Shown here in pieces: positions 14,743 to 21,057 of a DNA stretch of 25,334 bases. The stretch's first letter is position 1; the number at the start of each line of letters is the position of its first letter. Under the pieces are notes generated by a model, which saw only the letters and a list, made by a program, of their open reading frames with translations, searched no databases and had not been told where the DNA came from. A program made the position numbers and the translations under genes. The DNA is from Bacillota bacterium. GTDB taxonomy: Bacteria > Bacillota > Clostridia > Oscillospirales > Oscillospiraceae. The stretch covers positions 1 to 25,334 of the forward strand of contig JAJUHD010000011.1 of the NCBI GenBank assembly GCA_029268085.1, written 5' to 3'.

Positions 14743-15747
14743 TTATTCGGCTTTGATAGCTGCGTAGTCGGAGGGAATGGTAACGCCGAGGGTTTGAGCG
14801 ATTTCAGCATTGTATTCCTTTGTGAATTTGGGTGCGTACCGGACCTCCATCGTTCCGGGGTCTTTGCCGTTCACAAGGATTTCATAGGCCATTTCGCCAG
14901 TTGCGTAGCCAAGGTCGTAGTAGCTGATGGAGAGAGTCGCAACGCCGCAGCCCTTGCAGATGCCCTCTTCACCGGCAATTATGGGAACTCCGGCGGGAAC
15001 GCAGACGTTTTTAATAATCTCGGTGTTGGAAGCGACGGTGTTATCAGTGGGCAGGTAGATAACGTCAGACTCTGCGGCTGCCGTTGTCGCAACAGTCTGA
15101 AGGTCGTTGGAATCGGAGAAGGTATAATCCTTGCAGGTGTAGCCCATTTCATTCAGAAGCCTCGTGATGACGGAGGACTGGTATTTGGAGTTCGGTTCGG
15201 CGGAGCAGTAAAGGATGCCGACATTCTTTGCGTCAGGGAAAAGCTCCTTGAGCATCGCGGCCTGCTGATCCAGAGGCGCGAGGTCGCTCGTTCCGGAGAT
15301 ATTGGTTCCGGTCGTGCCTGCCCAATCGTCAATTCCAAGCGCGGTGCCGTAATCGGTTACGGATGTGCCGAGAACGGGGATCGTGCTGGTGGCTGTCTGA
15401 ACCGCCTGCAGAGCGGGGGTTGCATTAGCCATAATGAGGTCGACATTCGAGGATACGAACTGATTGGCTATAGTCGCGCAGGTTGGAACGTCGCCGCTTG
15501 CATTCTGCTCATCGAAGGTAACCTTGTCACCAAGCTTTTCGGTGAGCGCGTCCTTAAAGCCCTGAGTGGCTGCGTCGAGCGCGGGATGCTGGACGAGCTG
15601 GCATATGCCGACGGTATAGGTTTTGTCTGCCGCGGGTGAAGCTTCAAGCGAAGCTGCAGGGCTTTCGGCCGTTTTGGCAGTGCCGCAGGCTGTCAGTGAC
15701 AGCGCCATCAAAGCGGCGAGCAAGAGTGAGACTGGTTTCTTTTTCAT
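14743..15747 (-). CDS. ABC transporter substrate-binding lipoprotein (TrpX-like, COG2984)
   Basis: The extracellular receptor of the importer. It has a lipoprotein signal with lipobox LTAC, giving Cys21 as the lipidated residue, then a low-complexity Ala/Ser/Glu linker. A periplasmic-binding fold with two lobes follows: YTVGICQLVQHPALD opens the first lobe, NVGILYCSAEPNSKYQ lies near the hinge, and TLSISYYDLGYATGEMAYEIL is in the second lobe. The 334-aa length suits the family, which includes the predicted tryptophan receptor TrpX. The ATG is preceded by AAGGAG. The leader peptide upstream contains Tyr and Phe codons but no Trp codon, so the ligand may be tyrosine or phenylalanine; this is inference. 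Confidence 0.93.
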   Translation of the reverse strand: MKKKPVSLLLAALMALSLTACGTAKTAESPAASLEASPAADKTYTVGICQLVQHPALDAATQGFKDALTEKLGDKVTFDEQNASGDVPTCATIANQFVSSNVDLIMANATPALQAVQTATSTIPVLGTSVTDYGTALGIDDWAGTTGTNISGTSDLAPLDQQAAMLKELFPDAKNVGILYCSAEPNSKYQSSVITRLLNEMGYTCKDYTFSDSNDLQTVATTAAAESDVIYLPTDNTVASNTEIIKNVCVPAGVPIIAGEEGICKGCGVATLSISYYDLGYATGEMAYEILVNGKDPGTMEVRYAPKFTKEYNAEIAQTLGVTIPSDYAAIKAE

Positions 15748-15774
15748 GATTTCTGCTCCTTAATCAAAATTCGA

Positions 15775-15810
15775 TATAAAAAGGCGGCCCGCCTTTTCAG
15801 ACGAACCGCC
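15775..15810 (-). terminator. attenuator-type terminator before the binding-protein gene
   Basis: On the minus strand GGCGGTTCGTCT (15810-15799), loop GAAA and AGGCGGGCCGCC (15794-15783) form a 12-bp stem with three G-U pairs, followed by a T run. It sits between the leader ORF stop and the ribosome site of the lipoprotein gene, so it must be bypassed for the operon to be expressed. Confidence 0.85.
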
Positions 15811-15832
15811 GAATATCCTTTATGTTCTGGCT

Positions 15833-15955
15833 TTATCGATCTGTCATGGCATGTCTATTCTTTTTTTCATCGGTAAAAAAGTAAAAATAGACATAGCTAA
15901 ACAGGCCCGCCTCAACGCGAACATCAGTCATGCAGTTAACTGTCATATTGCGCAT
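15833..15955 (-). CDS. putative aromatic-amino-acid leader peptide
   Basis: A 40-codon ORF too short for routine gene calling. AAAGGAGG sits 7 nt before its ATG, the best ribosome site in the window, and transcription should start only about 33 nt upstream. Codons 19-27 read FSYVYFYFF, so seven of nine codons are Tyr or Phe; there is no Trp codon. The stop is 22 nt before the terminator at 15783-15810. A 9-bp inverted repeat ATGTCTATT/AATAGACAT (15886-15894, 15851-15859) places the aromatic codons in one arm and the loop of a hairpin. The remaining sequence shows no similarity I recognise. This is the classic arrangement of an attenuation leader such as those of phe and his operons in enterics, and it stands before an ABC importer. 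Confidence 0.75.
   Translation of the reverse strand: MRNMTVNCMTDVRVEAGLFSYVYFYFFTDEKKNRHAMTDR
15851..15894 (-). promoter_or_regulatory. hairpin inside the leader ORF (possible pause or alternative structure)
   Basis: ATGTCTATT (15894-15886) and AATAGACAT (15859-15851) are perfect 9-bp arms on the minus strand with a 26-nt loop. The 5' arm covers the codons for Tyr21, Val22 and Tyr23, and the loop contains the rest of the aromatic run. Confidence 0.55.
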
Positions 15956-15994
15956 ACGCGAGCCTCCTTTCGATTAAGCCTTGATTTGTTTATC

Positions 15995-16023
15995 AGTATA
16001 TTGCTTTAAATGCTCAAAGTCAA
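15995..16023 (-). promoter_or_regulatory. promoter of leader peptide-ABC transporter operon
   Basis: TTGACT (16018-16023) and TATACT (15995-16000) on the minus strand with a 17-nt spacer. The start site should be near 15988, giving a leader transcript of about 210 nt before the terminator. A 14-bp perfect palindrome, TACCATATATGGTA (16046-16059), lies 22 nt upstream of the -35. Confidence 0.75.
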
Positions 16024-16130
16024 CTGTGATTTTTGACAAAATAGGTACCATATATGGTATGGATTTCTTGGTTATCTACAAGTTGCGCCAACATGTGATA
16101 AAGTTTATTTTCAATTGCCAAATATTGCAC

Positions 16131-16275
16131 TTGCATAAAGACTGCAAAATTGTTATTATATAGTCGGTAATGGACGAGAACCATGGGTGGCCTTGCTTAA
16201 ATGGCGGGGCTGCCCCTCCTTATTCTTCTCCTTTCCATAGGAAAGGCCGCGGAACAGTAGTTCCGCGGTCTTTTC
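16131..16275 (+). ncRNA. candidate small RNA with own promoter and terminator
   Basis: TTGCAT (16131-16136) and TATTAT (16154-16159), spaced 17 nt, could start a plus-strand transcript near 16166. It would end at a hairpin whose 14-bp stem is fully paired only on the plus strand (AAAGGCCGCGGAAC / GTTCCGCGGTCTTT, around 16241-16272), followed by TCTTTTT. A second small hairpin, CCTTTCC/GGAAAGG, overlaps its 5' arm. No ORF with a ribosome site is present. The same hairpin may also terminate thrC on the minus strand, where the stem has one A-C mismatch and a poor T run. The remaining 16060-16130 shows nothing else. Confidence 0.3.
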
Positions 16276-16278
16276 TTT

Positions 16279-17763
16279 TTAGTCCTTTTTCGAGAGGAAG
16301 TTCATTACTACTTCCGGCATTTTTTCCTTTTCAACCGAACCTGTAAAGCGTACTTCTCTGCCGTCGAGCCCGGCAAGCGGCTTTGGAGCGGTGGTCTTCG
16401 TGACAGCGGAGAGCCTCTCGATAAGTTCCGAGCCGGACTTTGAACTGTCCTCTCCCAGAGCGTCCAGAACGCTGTCACAGAACTTATAAGGGCTCGCGGT
16501 GGATACAATGACGGTCGGGAAATTCTCCCCTTCTCCGCGCATTTTAGCGAGAACTCCGTAAGCGTCCGCAGTGTGGGTATCCATAAGGTAGCCCGTATCC
16601 TTGAACAGTTTTCCGATATATGCCTTCGCCTCATCGTCTGTCGCGTAGCCGCAGGAATAGTCTGCCTGAATTCCCGCCAGCGCCTTCGAGCCGACGTCGT
16701 ATCTGCCCGAAGTCTTTAGCTCATCCATCCAGCCTTTTACGGAAGCGTCATCCGATAGCATGAACAGGAGACGTTCAAGGTTCGAGGAAACAAGAATATC
16801 CATTGAGGGTGAAATCGTCGTGAAGAACTCGCGGTTCCTGTCATATACGCCGGTATTGATAAAGTCCGTTAGGACGTTGTTGCGGTTTGAAGCGCAGATG
16901 AGCTTGCGCACGGGCAATCCCATCTTCTTTGCATACCATCCGGCAAGAATATCGCCGAAGTTGCCCGTTGGGACGCAGAAATCAATCTCATCGCCGAGCT
17001 TTATTTTTCCGGAATTAACGTAGTCGCAGTAAGAGGAAAAATAATAAACGATCTGCGGGAGCAGCCTTCCCCAGTTTATTGAGTTCGCTGAAGATAGAAA
17101 CCAGCCTTTTTCATCAAGCTTTTCTGCAAATTCGCGGTCGCTGAATATCTTCTTTACGCCCGTCTGCGCGTCGTCAAAGTTACCTTCAACTGCGGAGACA
17201 AAGACGTTATTGCCGCGCTGAGTCGTCATCTGGAGCCTCTGAACGTCCGAAACGCCGTCGTGCGGATAGAATACGACAATCGAAGTGCCGTCTACATCGG
17301 CAAAACCCTCAAGAGCAGCCTTTCCGGTATCGCCGGAGGTGGCAACAAGGATGCAGACCTTGCGAGTTTCGCCGAGCTTTTTGAGTGAAGCAGTCAGCAG
17401 GCGCGGGAGCATCTGCAGCGCCATATCCTTGAAAGCGCAGGTTGGGCCGTGCCAAAGCTCGAGAACGCCTGTGCTGTCGTCAAGAAAACGCGTCGGCGCG
17501 ATCTCCTTGCAGTCGTAGTTTTCGGCATAGGCCTCGCTTACAAAGGCGGTAAGCTCGTCCTCCGTGAACTCCTCAAGATACTTTGACATAATTGCGACCG
17601 CTTTTTTGCGGTAATCCATTTTGCATAGCGTTTGTATTTCGGTAATCGTGACGGCGGGAATGGATTCGGGGACAAAAAGCCCCCCGTCGGAGGCAAGCCC
17701 CTGCGCAATGGCCTGAGCCGCGGAAACGACATTTTTCTTGTCTCTCGTGCTGTAATACTTCAT
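16279..17763 (-). CDS. thrC: threonine synthase
   Basis: A PLP enzyme converting O-phosphohomoserine to threonine, the last step of the pathway. The 494-aa size and motifs match the longer Escherichia coli-type form: MKYYSTRD at the N-terminus, ASDGGLFVPE near 27, and WHGPTCAFKDMALQMLPR with the PLP-binding Lys at residue 112. ATSGDTGKAAL binds phosphate, PTGNFGD follows, and STASPYKF is near the end. The start is the ATG at 17763, with GAGGAG 8 nt upstream; the in-frame GTG at 17778 contains that site. It begins 11 bp after yraN and closes the lepB operon. The homoserine kinase and dehydrogenase genes are not in the window. Confidence 0.97.
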   Translation of the reverse strand: MKYYSTRDKKNVVSAAQAIAQGLASDGGLFVPESIPAVTITEIQTLCKMDYRKKAVAIMSKYLEEFTEDELTAFVSEAYAENYDCKEIAPTRFLDDSTGVLELWHGPTCAFKDMALQMLPRLLTASLKKLGETRKVCILVATSGDTGKAALEGFADVDGTSIVVFYPHDGVSDVQRLQMTTQRGNNVFVSAVEGNFDDAQTGVKKIFSDREFAEKLDEKGWFLSSANSINWGRLLPQIVYYFSSYCDYVNSGKIKLGDEIDFCVPTGNFGDILAGWYAKKMGLPVRKLICASNRNNVLTDFINTGVYDRNREFFTTISPSMDILVSSNLERLLFMLSDDASVKGWMDELKTSGRYDVGSKALAGIQADYSCGYATDDEAKAYIGKLFKDTGYLMDTHTADAYGVLAKMRGEGENFPTVIVSTASPYKFCDSVLDALGEDSSKSGSELIERLSAVTKTTAPKPLAGLDGREVRFTGSVEKEKMPEVVMNFLSKKD

Positions 17764-17774
17764 AGGTATGCTCC

Positions 17775-18137
17775 TCACTGAAATGCGTTTTCTATGTGAT
17801 TAATTTTTACTGCTTTGGACAATGCACCTTCGGGTGCGTATATCTCGATTACATCAAAGCGCGGCTGCAGCTCCGTTTCGTTCTGTGAAAGCCACAGGGA
17901 CGCGGTTTTTATTATTTTCTCCTGTTTCGATTGGGTCACAAATTCGCGCGCCTCCGCAAAATCGTTTGATTTGCGAAGCTTTACCTCGACAAAAACGATG
18001 TATTTTTTATTTTCCGCGATGACGTCGATCTCACCAAAGCGGCAGTTATAGTTGAGGCCGATAATTTTATAACGCTTTTTCTTCAGATACTCTGCGGCAG
18101 CGTGTTCTCCGAAGTGCCCGACAAGTTTTTTGTCCAT
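17775..18137 (-). CDS. yraN: YraN/UPF0102 family endonuclease-like protein
   Basis: A 120-aa member of the UPF0102 family with a restriction-endonuclease-like fold; its cellular role is not settled. GEHAAAEYLKKKRYKIIGLNYNCRFGEIDVIA carries the conserved Glu-Ile-Asp, and VFVEVKLRKS carries the Glu-x-Lys of the PD-(D/E)XK active site. The ATG follows GGAGG by 7 nt. The gene overlaps the end of rnhB by 55 bp in another frame, a longer overlap than elsewhere in this operon. Placement directly after rnhB is common across bacteria. Confidence 0.93.
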   Translation of the reverse strand: MDKKLVGHFGEHAAAEYLKKKRYKIIGLNYNCRFGEIDVIAENKKYIVFVEVKLRKSNDFAEAREFVTQSKQEKIIKTASLWLSQNETELQPRFDVIEIYAPEGALSKAVKINHIENAFQ

Positions 18138-18745
18138 GCTTTATCCTCCGAAAAGAACTTTTTGAGGAAGGACATCCGATGTATTTCGCATGGGCCAAAT
18201 TCGCGGAGCGCAGCGTAATGCTCCCTCGTTCCGTAACCTTTGTGTCCCGCAAATCCATACTGCGGGTATTTCTGGTCGTATTCCAGCATTAGCCTGTCAC
18301 GCGTGACCTTTGCGAGTATAGAAGCCGCGGCGATGCTCGCGCAATTCGCATCTCCGCCGACGACGCAGCGGCAGCTATATTCGATACCGCTCTTCTGGTT
18401 GCCGTCGATAAGCGCAAGTTCCGGTGTATTTTTGAGCTGCGCGATTGCTCTGTTCATCGCTATGTAAGTCGCGCCGAGAATATTGTATTCTTCAATCTCC
18501 TCAACGCTTGCGAATGCTATCCCGTAGCTGAGCGCGTGCTCGATGATTTTGATGTAAAGCTCCTCGCGTTTCTTTTCTGAGAGCTTTTTGGAATCATTGA
18601 GGCCTTTGATTTCAATACCGTGCGGCAGAATTACCGCCGCAGCGCAGACCGGCCCTGCGAGAGGCCCCCTCCCCGCTTCATCCACTCCGCAGAGGGACTT
18701 AACGCCGCTTTGGAGTATTTCATGTTCTATTGTCCATAGATCCAT
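18083..18745 (-). CDS. rnhB: ribonuclease HII
   Basis: Cleaves the RNA strand of RNA-DNA hybrids and single ribonucleotides in DNA. The motif CGVDEAGRGPLAGPVCAAAVIL supplies Asp22 and Glu23; LIDGNQKSG supplies the third acidic residue and the SILAKVTRDRLM region the fourth. GHKGYGTREHYAAL is the conserved substrate-binding segment. The ATG at 18745 is used; a GTG two codons earlier overlaps the rbgA stop (GTGA) and is an equally possible start. The last 15 or so residues, after KKFFSEDKA, overlap yraN and are probably a disordered tail. Confidence 0.96.
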   Translation of the reverse strand: MDLWTIEHEILQSGVKSLCGVDEAGRGPLAGPVCAAAVILPHGIEIKGLNDSKKLSEKKREELYIKIIEHALSYGIAFASVEEIEEYNILGATYIAMNRAIAQLKNTPELALIDGNQKSGIEYSCRCVVGGDANCASIAAASILAKVTRDRLMLEYDQKYPQYGFAGHKGYGTREHYAALREFGPCEIHRMSFLKKFFSEDKAWTKNLSGTSENTLPQSI

Positions 18746-18747
18746 AG

Positions 18748-19623
18748 TCACACTGCCTTCGGCTTCTCAAGACTTATGCGCCCAAGCCTCCCGTCGCGGA
18801 ACTCGTCAAGGAGCACCGCGGCCATGCGCCCAAGGTCATACTCTCCTTTCGAGACTAGGAAACCGCGCTTTTTTGCAGCCTCCCCGAGCAGTTCATAACC
18901 GTTCGCGGCGGGGTCTGGAACAAATTTATAGCGCTGCTCGATGCTCTGAGGATAAAGTTCGCGGAGACGCACCATGAGATTTGCGGCCAACGTTTCCCTG
19001 TCGATTATCTCATCGCGTATAGCGCCCGTGCAAGCAAGGCACTCGCCGACTTCCTGACTGTCGAATCTCGGCCAGAGTATGCCGGGAGTGTCGAGAAGCT
19101 CAAGCCCGGCGTCAATAGTAATCCACTGCTTTCCGCGCGTTACACCCGGCTTGTCGGAAGCCAGCGCCGCCTTGCGCTTTGCAACTTTGTTGATAAATGT
19201 GGACTTGCCTACGTTCGGAATACCCAGTATCATCACACGCAGAGGACGCGTCGCCTGGCCTTTGGCTGCAAGAGCTTCGAGCTTATCCTTGAGAACGCTG
19301 CGAATCGCATCGGCAAAGCCGCTGACGCCCTTGCCGCTCTTGCAGTCGGTTTCCAGAACGTCTAGCCCCTGTGATTTAAAATAGCTGCGCCACAGCACGG
19401 TAACGGCGGGGTCCGCCTGATCGATACGGTTTAGTATGACGAGACGCGGCTTTGTTCCCGCGAGCCTGTCGATATCGGGATTGCGGCTGGAATACGGAAT
19501 TCGCGCGTCGATAATTTCGCAGACTGCGTCTACGAGCTTCATGTTTTCCTCGATCATGCGCTGAGCCTTGGTCATATGTCCGGGAAACCATTGGATATTC
19601 ATTTTTTCGGTCATGTCGGACAA
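18748..19623 (-). CDS. rbgA: ribosome biogenesis GTPase RbgA (YlqF)
   Basis: A circularly permuted GTPase that acts late in 50S assembly. The family opening MNIQWFPGHMTKAQRMI is present, followed by G4 (LNRIDQAD) before G1 (GIPNVGKSTFINK) and G3 (DTPG), which shows the permutation. The C-terminal helical domain binds rRNA. The most likely start is TTG at 19623, because GAGGTG lies 5 nt before it; ATG codons at residues 4 and 8 lack a site. It starts 19 bp after lepB and overlaps rnhB by 3-4 bp. The order rplS, lepB, rbgA, rnhB is conserved in Bacillota. Confidence 0.95.
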   Translation of the reverse strand: MSDMTEKMNIQWFPGHMTKAQRMIEENMKLVDAVCEIIDARIPYSSRNPDIDRLAGTKPRLVILNRIDQADPAVTVLWRSYFKSQGLDVLETDCKSGKGVSGFADAIRSVLKDKLEALAAKGQATRPLRVMILGIPNVGKSTFINKVAKRKAALASDKPGVTRGKQWITIDAGLELLDTPGILWPRFDSQEVGECLACTGAIRDEIIDRETLAANLMVRLRELYPQSIEQRYKFVPDPAANGYELLGEAAKKRGFLVSKGEYDLGRMAAVLLDEFRDGRLGRISLEKPKAV

Positions 19624-19642
19624 AAAATCACCTCAAAAAGCG

Positions 19643-20317
19643 CTATTTAACAATGCCGAATTTATCTATCGGTAGTAACCTCAACATTACCTTGCCCATA
19701 ATATAACGTTCGTCGACACAGCCGATCTGGGCGTATCGGCTGTCCAGCGAATTGTTGCGGTTATCGCCCATAACGAAAACGCAATTCTCGGGAACAGTAA
19801 TTTTGCCGTCGAAATCGAGCGGCGTCAGCGTCAGTTCCGCGGTATATGGCTCACTGAGAGGCTGATCATCCACATATACAATGCCATTCTCAAAGTCGAT
19901 ATCCACCGTCTGGCCCTCAACGGCAATTACGCGTTTTATTATCGGCTCTTCCTGGAAAGAGAGCTTGCGCAGAACGACGACGTCACCCTGCTTGGGAGTA
20001 TAGAACAGATCCGTTATTATTACGCTGTCCCCATCATGGAAGGTAGGCTGCATTGACGGGCCGATAATGCCTATGATACGGGCAAGAAAAGCAAAAATAA
20101 TAACGCAGATGAGAAGCGCGGAGACCAAAGACTGCATCCATTCATATATTTCGGAAGACTCTTTTTCTTGTTCGGACTTGGCCGTACGTTTCTTTTCGGG
20201 TTTTTTATCTTTGTTAACGGCTTTTGCGGCTTCCTCTTCTTTTTCAAAACGCTCATAATCAAAGCCGGAGGGATTTTCGTTTAGAAGATCGTAATTTTCG
20301 AAAGGCTTTTTATCCAA
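19643..20317 (-). CDS. lepB: signal peptidase I
   Basis: Membrane serine protease that removes signal peptides from exported proteins. A charged cytoplasmic N-terminus of about 60 residues, rich in Lys and Glu, precedes a single membrane segment (about 62-84, LVSALLICVIIFAFLARIIG). Next is the catalytic Ser88 in GPSMQPT and the general-base Lys128 in IIKRVIAVEG. Box E MGDNRNNSLDSR lies near the end. The start is TTG at 20317, preceded by AAGGAGG at 8 nt. An in-frame ATG at 20344 has no ribosome site and would place that AAGGAGG inside the gene. It leads an operon from a promoter at 20357-20386. Confidence 0.95.
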   Translation of the reverse strand: MDKKPFENYDLLNENPSGFDYERFEKEEEAAKAVNKDKKPEKKRTAKSEQEKESSEIYEWMQSLVSALLICVIIFAFLARIIGIIGPSMQPTFHDGDSVIITDLFYTPKQGDVVVLRKLSFQEEPIIKRVIAVEGQTVDIDFENGIVYVDDQPLSEPYTAELTLTPLDFDGKITVPENCVFVMGDNRNNSLDSRYAQIGCVDERYIMGKVMLRLLPIDKFGIVK

Positions 20318-20356
20318 ATATGGCGCCTCCTTTTTAGAGTACATATCTAATCAGTC

Positions 20357-20386
20357 ATTATACACTTGCGATATATATTTTAGCAA
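20357..20386 (-). promoter_or_regulatory. promoter of lepB-rbgA-rnhB-yraN-thrC
   Basis: TTGCTA (20381-20386) and a perfect TATAAT (20357-20362) on the minus strand, 18-nt spacer, just after the rplS terminator. Confidence 0.6.
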
Positions 20387-20464
20387 GAATCAAAATGAAA
20401 AATGCCTTTGCCGCGGACGAATTTGGATCAACTGTCTGCTGGCCGCGGTCAAATCTTCAAATAA

Positions 20465-20497
20465 AATAAAAAAGAGGCTGAACGCCTCTTTTTTATT
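20465..20497 (-). terminator. terminator of rplS
   Basis: AATAAAAAAGAGGC (20465-20478) and GCCTCTTTTTTATT (20484-20497) pair over 14 bp; on the minus strand the 3' arm ends in a T run. It begins 4 nt after the rplS stop. Confidence 0.93.
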
Positions 20498-20500
20498 AAG

Positions 20501-20842
20501 CTAAACGCGCTCCTTGACCTTAGCCTGCTTACCGACTCTGTCACGGAGATAATAGAGTTTGGCTCTGCGTACTTTACCTTTGCGAATCGTTTCAACAGAA
20601 ACGATCGTGGGTGAATGTACGGGGAAAACCTTTTCGCATCCGACATTGTAAGAAATACGGCGAACCGTGATGGTTTCGCTTATACCGCCGTGCTTGCGGG
20701 CGATGATCGTACCGTCGAAGGCCTGGGTTCTCTCACGGTTTCCTTCCTTAACACGAACAACGACACGCACAGTGTCACCAACGTTCATTTCAGGAAGCTC
20801 AGGCTTCATATACTGCTGAGAAAGTGTTTTAACCAGATCCAT
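20501..20842 (-). CDS. rplS: 50S ribosomal protein L19
   Basis: Ribosomal protein at the 30S-50S interface. The 113-aa length is normal. Family text includes PELPEMNVGDTVRVVVRVKEGNRERTQAFDGTIIARKHGG, then ETITVRRISYNVGCEKVFPVHSP and RRAKLYYLRDRVGKQAKVKE. AGGGAGG precedes the ATG. It is monocistronic, with its own promoter, a leader of about 105 nt and a terminator. Confidence 0.99.
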   Translation of the reverse strand: MDLVKTLSQQYMKPELPEMNVGDTVRVVVRVKEGNRERTQAFDGTIIARKHGGISETITVRRISYNVGCEKVFPVHSPTIVSVETIRKGKVRRAKLYYLRDRVGKQAKVKERV

Positions 20843-20947
20843 GCTTGTATCCTCCCTTCACTGTAAACGTTCGTGGCCGGGAAAAAGTTCCGCCAGAGGA
20901 CCGTTCCTGTTAACGCAAGCAAAGGGCATAGCTGCCCTCGCATAGAC
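20843..20947 (-). promoter_or_regulatory. structured 5' leader of rplS, possible L19-leader-type element
   Basis: Between the predicted start site and the rplS ATG lie about 105 untranslated nt. AGGGCA/TGCCCT (20922-20927, 20932-20937) forms a tight 6-bp hairpin, and a second GC-rich region (20873-20905) can fold. An L19 leader class is known upstream of rplS in Bacillota; I cannot confirm membership by eye. Confidence 0.35.
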
Positions 20948-20953
20948 CATGAA

Positions 20954-20982
20954 ATTTTACCACATCATATTGGGTATTGCAA
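20954..20982 (-). promoter_or_regulatory. promoter of rplS
   Basis: TTGCAA (20977-20982) and an extended -10, TGG-TAAAAT (-10 at 20954-20959), 17-nt spacer, minus strand. Confidence 0.6.
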
Positions 20983-21057
20983 GAGATTATTAAAAATTAA
21001 TTGCAAATAATCCTTATTTCCGGCCGAAAAGAGGATTCTGCGGCCAATATCAGTCTG

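Noticed and set aside
16041..16060. TGGTACC upstream of the ABC operon as a T-box core
   Set aside because: It lacks the surrounding T-box consensus, lies upstream of the consensus promoter, and is part of a simple palindrome.
15981..16163. Plus-strand 60-aa ORF in the intergenic gap
   Set aside because: No ribosome site, unusual composition, and it lies antisense to the leader promoter.
16020..16184. A 54-codon ORF on the minus strand between thrC and the leader peptide
   Set aside because: Only a weak AAGG precedes its ATG, the sequence is AT-rich spacer-like, and its end coincides with the -35 of the leader promoter. It cannot be excluded but is not supported.
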